Source: Candidatus Gastranaerophilales bacterium (GTDB taxonomy: Bacteria; Cyanobacteriota; Vampirovibrionia; Gastranaerophilales; Gastranaerophilaceae). From it: 9,398 nt of DNA. The DNA lies in the NCBI GenBank assembly GCA_944323945.1, contig CALUUL010000062.1, positions 1-9,398 of the forward strand. The letters run 5' to 3'. The notes beneath the pieces were generated by a model. That model did not search any database. It had not been told where the DNA came from and saw nothing but the letters and a program-made list of their open reading frames with translations. Shown here in pieces: positions 6,873 through 9,398 of the stretch (positions are counted from its first letter, which is position 1; the number at the start of each line of letters is the position of its first letter). Made by a program: the position numbers and the translations under genes.

Positions 6873-6900
6873 AACATAATTACGTAATTTATGCTATCAA
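6873..6900 (-). promoter_or_regulatory. Methyltransferase promoter with palindromic operator in the spacer
   Basis: On the minus strand TTGATA (6900-6895) and TATGTT (6878-6873) are separated by 16 bases and could be the -35 and -10 boxes. The 12-bp perfect palindrome AATTACGTAATT (6878-6889) fills the spacer, the usual place for a repressor site. The 20 bases at 6891-6872 (minus strand) equal the restriction promoter at 4075-4096 minus its extra TA. The promoter boxes are moderate matches; the palindrome and shared sequence are directly visible. Confidence 0.55.
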
Positions 6901-6923
6901 ATGGCGCTTATTATTTCTATATA

Positions 6924-6932
6924 TGATAAAAT
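6924..6932 (+). promoter_or_regulatory. Possible promoter of the ASCH/ATPase operon
   Basis: TG-A-TAAAAT (6924-6932) is an extended -10 box lying 17 bases before the GTG start of the ASCH gene. No good -35 is seen at the right distance. It is divergent from the methyltransferase promoter, with only ~20 bases between the two sets of elements, so one regulator could affect both. Confidence 0.45.
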
Positions 6933-6949
6933 ATGAATGAGGTGGAAAC

Positions 6950-7339
6950 GTGAAAGTATTAACTTTAAAACAGCCATGGGCAACACTTGTAGCTGAAGGT
7001 ATAAAAAAATATGAGTTTAGAAGTTGGAAAACAAAATATAGAGGAAAAATATTAATTCATGCAGGAAGTGGAATTGATAAAAAAGAACTAGATAAATATC
7101 AAAATCTTGGTTATGAATTTCCTAAAAGTAAAATAATTGCTTGCGTTGATTTGATAGATTGTTTAGAACTAGATGAAAATCTTAATAAACAAATAATTGC
7201 TGAAAATAATGTTGCATATGGAAACAAAATTAGAACTGGTTATGCATGGAAGCTAGAAAATGCTAAAAAAATTAATTGTTCTAAAGAAATCAAAGGACAA
7301 TTAGGTTTATGGAATATAGATGATTTTAAATTAAATTAA
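6950..7339 (+). CDS. ASCH-domain protein (PUA-like nucleic-acid binder)
   Basis: A 129-aa protein that is almost entirely an ASCH domain. KVLTLKQPWATLVAEG opens it, with QPWA at 8-11 and the signature G17-x-K19-x-x-E22-x-R24, followed by the strand RGKILIHAG (31-39), the middle strand KIIACVDLIDCLEL, and the closing YAWKLENAKKI and GLWNI. ASCH domains belong to the PUA-like fold and are predicted to bind RNA or modified bases. A few solo members have been reported to act on modified nucleosides or RNA, but the substrate here is unknown. The start is GTG with GAGGTGG (6939-6945) upstream. It ends 18 bases before the ATPase gene and is the first gene of that operon, and it is divergent from the DNA methyltransferase. 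Confidence 0.88.
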   Translation: MKVLTLKQPWATLVAEGIKKYEFRSWKTKYRGKILIHAGSGIDKKELDKYQNLGYEFPKSKIIACVDLIDCLELDENLNKQIIAENNVAYGNKIRTGYAWKLENAKKINCSKEIKGQLGLWNIDDFKLN

Positions 7340-7357
7340 AATTATAAAGGAGGACTT

Positions 7358-8500
7358 ATGTTAAATATAGATTATTTGTTAAATGATATAGATGCCGTTG
7401 ATCATAGAAAAACTCACAATAAAAACAAACATAAAATATATTTATCTGGTGATATGCTATGTTCTGATCATGTTTTTATGTTATTAGAACATATTAAATT
7501 TATAGAAATTAATAATATTAAAAATGTTAATATTAGTGTTATAATTAACACAAGAGCATTTTCGGATGAAGCAGTATTAATCATGTTGGAAATAATTACT
7601 TATTATATTTTAAAGAATAATATAGGTGATTTAACATATACTTTTATAGTAAGTAATAAATATTTAGGATATGAAATGTTTAAAAATAATATGCTGTATT
7701 CATATAATACAAAAAGAATTAATTCCAGTGCTTATATATCCGATTTTGAAAAAAAATGTATTATTTCACCAAATCACTATAGGCGAATAGCAATAAATAA
7801 CGAAGAAAATAGAAATGGACCATATTTATCAATCTTAATGGGAGATATTTCAACGTTTTTAAAATATTATAACGTTGATAAAAATTATATTAATGATTTA
7901 TCGGAAGCAATAGTTGAAATTGTTGACAATGCTCTAAATCATTCAACTAGTGACTGCTTATTAGATATTAAGACTATTGATTATAGACCTAATAGTTATA
8001 TGTGTTTAAATGTAACAGTCATATCAATTGGAGATATTTTGATAAATACAGAGATAAACAAGTATATTGAAAGCACTGATAAGAGTAAATATTCTGAAAA
8101 AAATGAAATTATACTTAGTGCACTTAAAAATCACAAAAAGCATTTTTCAAATAATTATGATATTGAAAGTTTTGCAACAATATCTGCCTTTCAAAAATAT
8201 GTTACTACACGATATAAATCAAAAAATTCTGGTGGAACTGGATTAACAACATTAATTAAACAACTACATGAAAAGGCATCTAGTGATTATTGCTATGTTC
8301 TTTCTGGAAATAACATAATAAAATTTGTTGATGGATATTTAGATTTGACTGAAACTGGTTTGATAGGTTTTAATAAATCAAATGATTATTTAAACACCAT
8401 TCCATCTCCAGATATTGTTTATAAAACTGAAAAAAAATTTAATGGAGTTATTTATAATTTATGTTTTATTTTATATGAAAAGGAGAAGAATAATGAATAA
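7358..8500 (+). CDS. GHKL (histidine-kinase-like) ATPase, partner of the STAS-like protein
   Basis: A 380-aa soluble protein with a GHKL/HATPase fold in residues ~165-375. The N-box is EAIVEIVDNALNHS (183-196), giving E187, N191 and H195. The G2 glycine lid is SGGTGLTTLIK, with G292-G293-T294-G295, and the final strand is FNGVIYNLCFILYE. The G1 region, VISIGDI (221-227), lacks the usual Asp of the D-x-G-x-G motif. Residues ~27-110 look like a degenerate STAS-type domain (alternating strands and helices, NISVIINTRAFSDEAVLIMLEII). There is no sensor or dimerisation histidine, so this is not an ordinary two-component kinase; it is closer to anti-sigma/partner-switching ATPases. AAAGGAGG (7346-7353) precedes the ATG. 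The small STAS-like gene overlaps its end by 8 bp, implying translational coupling and a direct complex. Confidence 0.8.
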   Translation: MLNIDYLLNDIDAVDHRKTHNKNKHKIYLSGDMLCSDHVFMLLEHIKFIEINNIKNVNISVIINTRAFSDEAVLIMLEIITYYILKNNIGDLTYTFIVSNKYLGYEMFKNNMLYSYNTKRINSSAYISDFEKKCIISPNHYRRIAINNEENRNGPYLSILMGDISTFLKYYNVDKNYINDLSEAIVEIVDNALNHSTSDCLLDIKTIDYRPNSYMCLNVTVISIGDILINTEINKYIESTDKSKYSEKNEIILSALKNHKKHFSNNYDIESFATISAFQKYVTTRYKSKNSGGTGLTTLIKQLHEKASSDYCYVLSGNNIIKFVDGYLDLTETGLIGFNKSNDYLNTIPSPDIVYKTEKKFNGVIYNLCFILYEKEKNNE

Positions 8501-8777
8501 AATTGAATTGAAATTTGATAAAAGTTTAAGTGGATTAGCTGGTAACTCTTATGGTGTATCAGAATATAATTCACAATTAAAAGATAAATTTGATTGGAAT
8601 GGTATGAATGTTATCATATTTCCAAATCATATAGAAAAAATAGGTATTTCTTTTATACAAGGTTTCTTTAGTGCTATTTTAGAAAAAATTAATAAAAATG
8701 ATATAGAAAAATATATAAAAATAGAAAGTTCATCTGAGGAACTAACTTCTAAAATAATAGAAAACATTAAATTTTAG
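8493..8777 (+). CDS. Small STAS-like protein (DUF4325 type)
   Basis: A 94-aa protein. The start at 8493 is preferred over an in-frame ATG at 8415: it has AGGAG at 8481-8485 seven bases upstream and overlaps the ATPase stop by only 8 bp, while the longer frame would lie inside the ATPase coding sequence. The segment GMNVIIFPNHIEKIGISFIQGFFSAILEKI follows the DUF4325/STAS-like pattern of a buried strand, then a short loop ending in 'S/I-SF', then a helix (residues ~38-66). Proteins of this type commonly sit beside GHKL ATPases, resembling the SpoIIAA/SpoIIAB pair, and may switch partner according to ATP or phosphorylation state. A phosphoacceptor Ser cannot be assigned with certainty. The domain call is by resemblance; the pairing makes it stronger. 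Confidence 0.7.
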   Translation: MNKIELKFDKSLSGLAGNSYGVSEYNSQLKDKFDWNGMNVIIFPNHIEKIGISFIQGFFSAILEKINKNDIEKYIKIESSSEELTSKIIENIKF

Positions 8778-8788
8778 GGGTAATTTTT

Positions 8789-9229
8789 ATGGATTATTGT
8801 AGTTACGTTTTAGATGCTATAGCAATTGGAATATCTATATTTGCATTGATAAAATCAAATAGCACAGAAAAAAAGCAAAGGAAAATAAAGCTTAGAGAAA
8901 ATTATTATGAACCAGTTTTTAAAGAAATAATGACTAAAGAATACCCTAGAGTATTTAATAATTTTATCGATATAAAAAATAATAAAGTATCAAAAGATAA
9001 TAGCAATGATTTTGAAAAAATAATAAGTAACTTTAGAAAAAATATTAGATATATGATGTTTACTGATGATGATATATATAAAGTAATTGATGATATATTA
9101 ATAGAAATTGATGAAAAAATTGTTATTTTATCTACTAGAGAAGAAAATATAGAAGAAAACATAAAAAAAATATGTGAACTTTCGAATAATCTTTACAAAA
9201 ATATTAATAAATATTTTTCAGATTGTTAA
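8789..9229 (+). CDS. Membrane-anchored helical protein, last gene of the ATPase/STAS operon
   Basis: A 146-aa protein of no family I recognise. Residues ~5-23 (YVLDAIAIGISIFALIKS) form one hydrophobic transmembrane helix, followed by a basic stretch (EKKQRKIKLR) that would place the remaining ~120 residues in the cytoplasm. The rest is strongly helical and charged, with a coiled-coil-like segment near the end (EENIEENIKKICELSNNLYKNI). There is no signal-peptidase site and no enzyme motif. AGGGG lies nine bases before the ATG, and only 11 bases separate it from the STAS-like gene, so the three genes form one unit. A one-helix anchor plus a helical domain fits a membrane effector or receptor controlled by the ATPase/STAS pair; this is inference. 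Confidence 0.75.
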   Translation: MDYCSYVLDAIAIGISIFALIKSNSTEKKQRKIKLRENYYEPVFKEIMTKEYPRVFNNFIDIKNNKVSKDNSNDFEKIISNFRKNIRYMMFTDDDIYKVIDDILIEIDEKIVILSTREENIEENIKKICELSNNLYKNINKYFSDC

Positions 9230-9252
9230 AAAACATATTATTGTGTTATAAT
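9223..9252 (+). promoter_or_regulatory. Strong promoter for the 3' structured RNA
   Basis: An extended -10 TG-T-TATAAT (TG at 9244-9245, TATAAT at 9247-9252) is paired with a -35-like TTGTTA (9223-9228) 18 bases upstream. The predicted transcription start is near 9259. The -35 overlaps the last codons of the membrane-protein gene. The -10 region matches that of the restriction-gene promoter (TGTTATAAT in both), suggesting independent strong transcription of what follows. Confidence 0.7.
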
Positions 9253-9258
9253 ATTATT

Positions 9259-9398
9259 AGCAAGTGGAACTTAGGTTCCATATTATAAAAGACAAATGGT
9301 TGTAAACCTAACTATATAGGGTGCCATGTGTGGATAATCTCCAAAAATATGGAGTAAACATATATAAAAGCACGGAAAACTAAGAGTTTATCCGTGTT
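9259..9398 (+). ncRNA. Putative structured RNA (family not recognised; 3' end at window edge)
   Basis: About 140 bases between the promoter and a terminator-like stem contain no credible coding frame but four hairpins in series. (1) GTGGAAC/GTTCCAT, 9264-9281, loop TTAG. (2) ACAxATGG/CCATxTGT, 9292-9331, enclosing ACCTA/TAGG(G)T. (3) CTCCA/TGGAG, 9339-9354. (4) The terminator stem at 9369-9398. The remaining linkers are A-rich. It does not match what I know of 6S, SRP, RNase P, tmRNA, T-box or the common riboswitches. It may be a trans-acting small RNA, the leader of a gene beyond the window, or the RNA of a system such as a retron or a reverse-transcriptase defence locus. The downstream gene is needed to decide. 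Confidence 0.55.
9369..9398 (+). terminator. Terminator-like stem at the right edge
   Basis: AGCACGGA (9369-9376) pairs with TCCGTGTT (9391-9398, one G-U pair), continued by AAAC/GTTT (9377-9380 with 9386-9389) after a bulged A at 9390. The loop is TAAGA. The stem ends in TT at the last base of the window, so a U-run is plausible but cannot be seen. Confidence 0.55.

Larger units (their letters stand above)
1..9398. mobile_element. Segment of an integrative mobilizable element (IME/ICE-like)
   Basis: The window combines a large serine recombinase, a possible oriT, a MobC-like protein and a relaxase with defence-like cargo (restriction enzyme, methyltransferase, ATPase/STAS operon). This is the usual make-up of an integrative mobilizable element. 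Large serine recombinases normally lie next to one end of their element, so the left end is probably within or just left of the first ~190 bases. Neither attachment site could be identified: I saw no direct repeat shared by the two edges of the window. No coupling protein, type IV secretion gene or replication gene is seen. The true boundaries are unknown and the coordinates are simply the window. Confidence 0.6.

Noticed and set aside
8415..8492. Longer N-terminus for the STAS-like protein starting at 8415
   Set aside because: The extra 26 codons overlap conserved ATPase coding sequence and have no ribosome binding site. The start at 8493 has AGGAG and a normal 8-bp overlap.
8905..9162. 85-aa open frame on the minus strand
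   Set aside because: It is antisense to the membrane-protein gene, which has good start signals and operon context. The Ser/Ile-rich translation is typical of reverse-strand shadow frames.
9296..9319. Seven-codon frame (MVVNLTI) inside the structured RNA
   Set aside because: Too short, only a poor ribosome binding site, and located inside a hairpin. It is not supported as a leader peptide.
9259..9398. Known RNA families: 6S, SRP, RNase P, tmRNA, T-box, common riboswitches, type III toxin-antitoxin RNA, CRISPR/tracrRNA
   Set aside because: None of the hallmark sequences are present: no GGGTGGTACCGCG-like T-box bulge, no SRP GGAAG core, and no tandem or spaced repeats. A retron RNA is kept only as a weak possibility because no a1/a2 pairing or reverse transcriptase is visible.
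1..9398. Direct repeats at the two window edges that would mark attachment sites
   Set aside because: Comparing the first ~190 and last ~170 bases by eye gave no shared block beyond short AT-rich words, so no att sites are called.
1..9398. Mycoplasma-type genetic code (TGA as Trp)
   Set aside because: All main genes read through at full length with TGG for Trp and end at TAA or TAG without needing TGA as sense.

Overview
The window is very AT-rich, uses the standard stop codons (TGG for Trp, no internal TGA) and has strong AAAGGAGG-type ribosome binding sites and extended -10 promoters. This points to a low-GC Bacillota host, such as a gut Clostridia, Erysipelotrichia or RF39-like lineage; the species cannot be named from this sequence. 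The content is accessory: a segment of an integrative mobilizable element (IME) or ICE carrying restriction-modification and defence-like cargo.

Layout. (1) 1-2366, integration module: a possible leader peptide overlapping an intrinsic terminator (attenuator-like), a 90-aa winged-helix-like protein, and a large serine recombinase. The recombinase reading frame continues for 30 codons past its stop. (2) 2386-4066, mobilization module: hairpins that look like an origin of transfer, a MobC-like ribbon-helix-helix protein and a MobA/VirD2-type relaxase. No coupling protein or type IV secretion gene is present here, so transfer would rely on a helper or on genes outside the window. (3) 4118-6828, a probable type II restriction-modification system: a PD-(D/E)xK nuclease on the + strand faces a DNA methyltransferase on the - strand, and they share a bidirectional terminator. 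Their two promoters, 2.8 kb apart, carry almost the same ~20-bp sequence built around TTACGTA, which suggests shared control without a separate C protein. (4) 6950-9229, a tight four-gene operon: an ASCH-domain protein, a GHKL ATPase with a possible STAS-like N-terminal part, a small STAS-like (DUF4325-type) protein overlapping it by 8 bp, and a membrane-anchored helical protein. I do not recognise this as a named system, and it is the best candidate for something new. (5) 9230-9398: a strong promoter followed by a compact multi-hairpin RNA ending in a terminator-like stem at the window edge; it matches no RNA family I can recall.

How the parts could work together. The recombinase inserts the element, the relaxase/MobC pair mobilizes it, and the RM system and the ATPase/STAS/membrane operon probably protect the host or stabilise the element. 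The ATPase-STAS pair resembles the SpoIIAB/SpoIIAA partner-switching logic, with the membrane protein as possible output. That last idea is inference from domain pairing and gene order.
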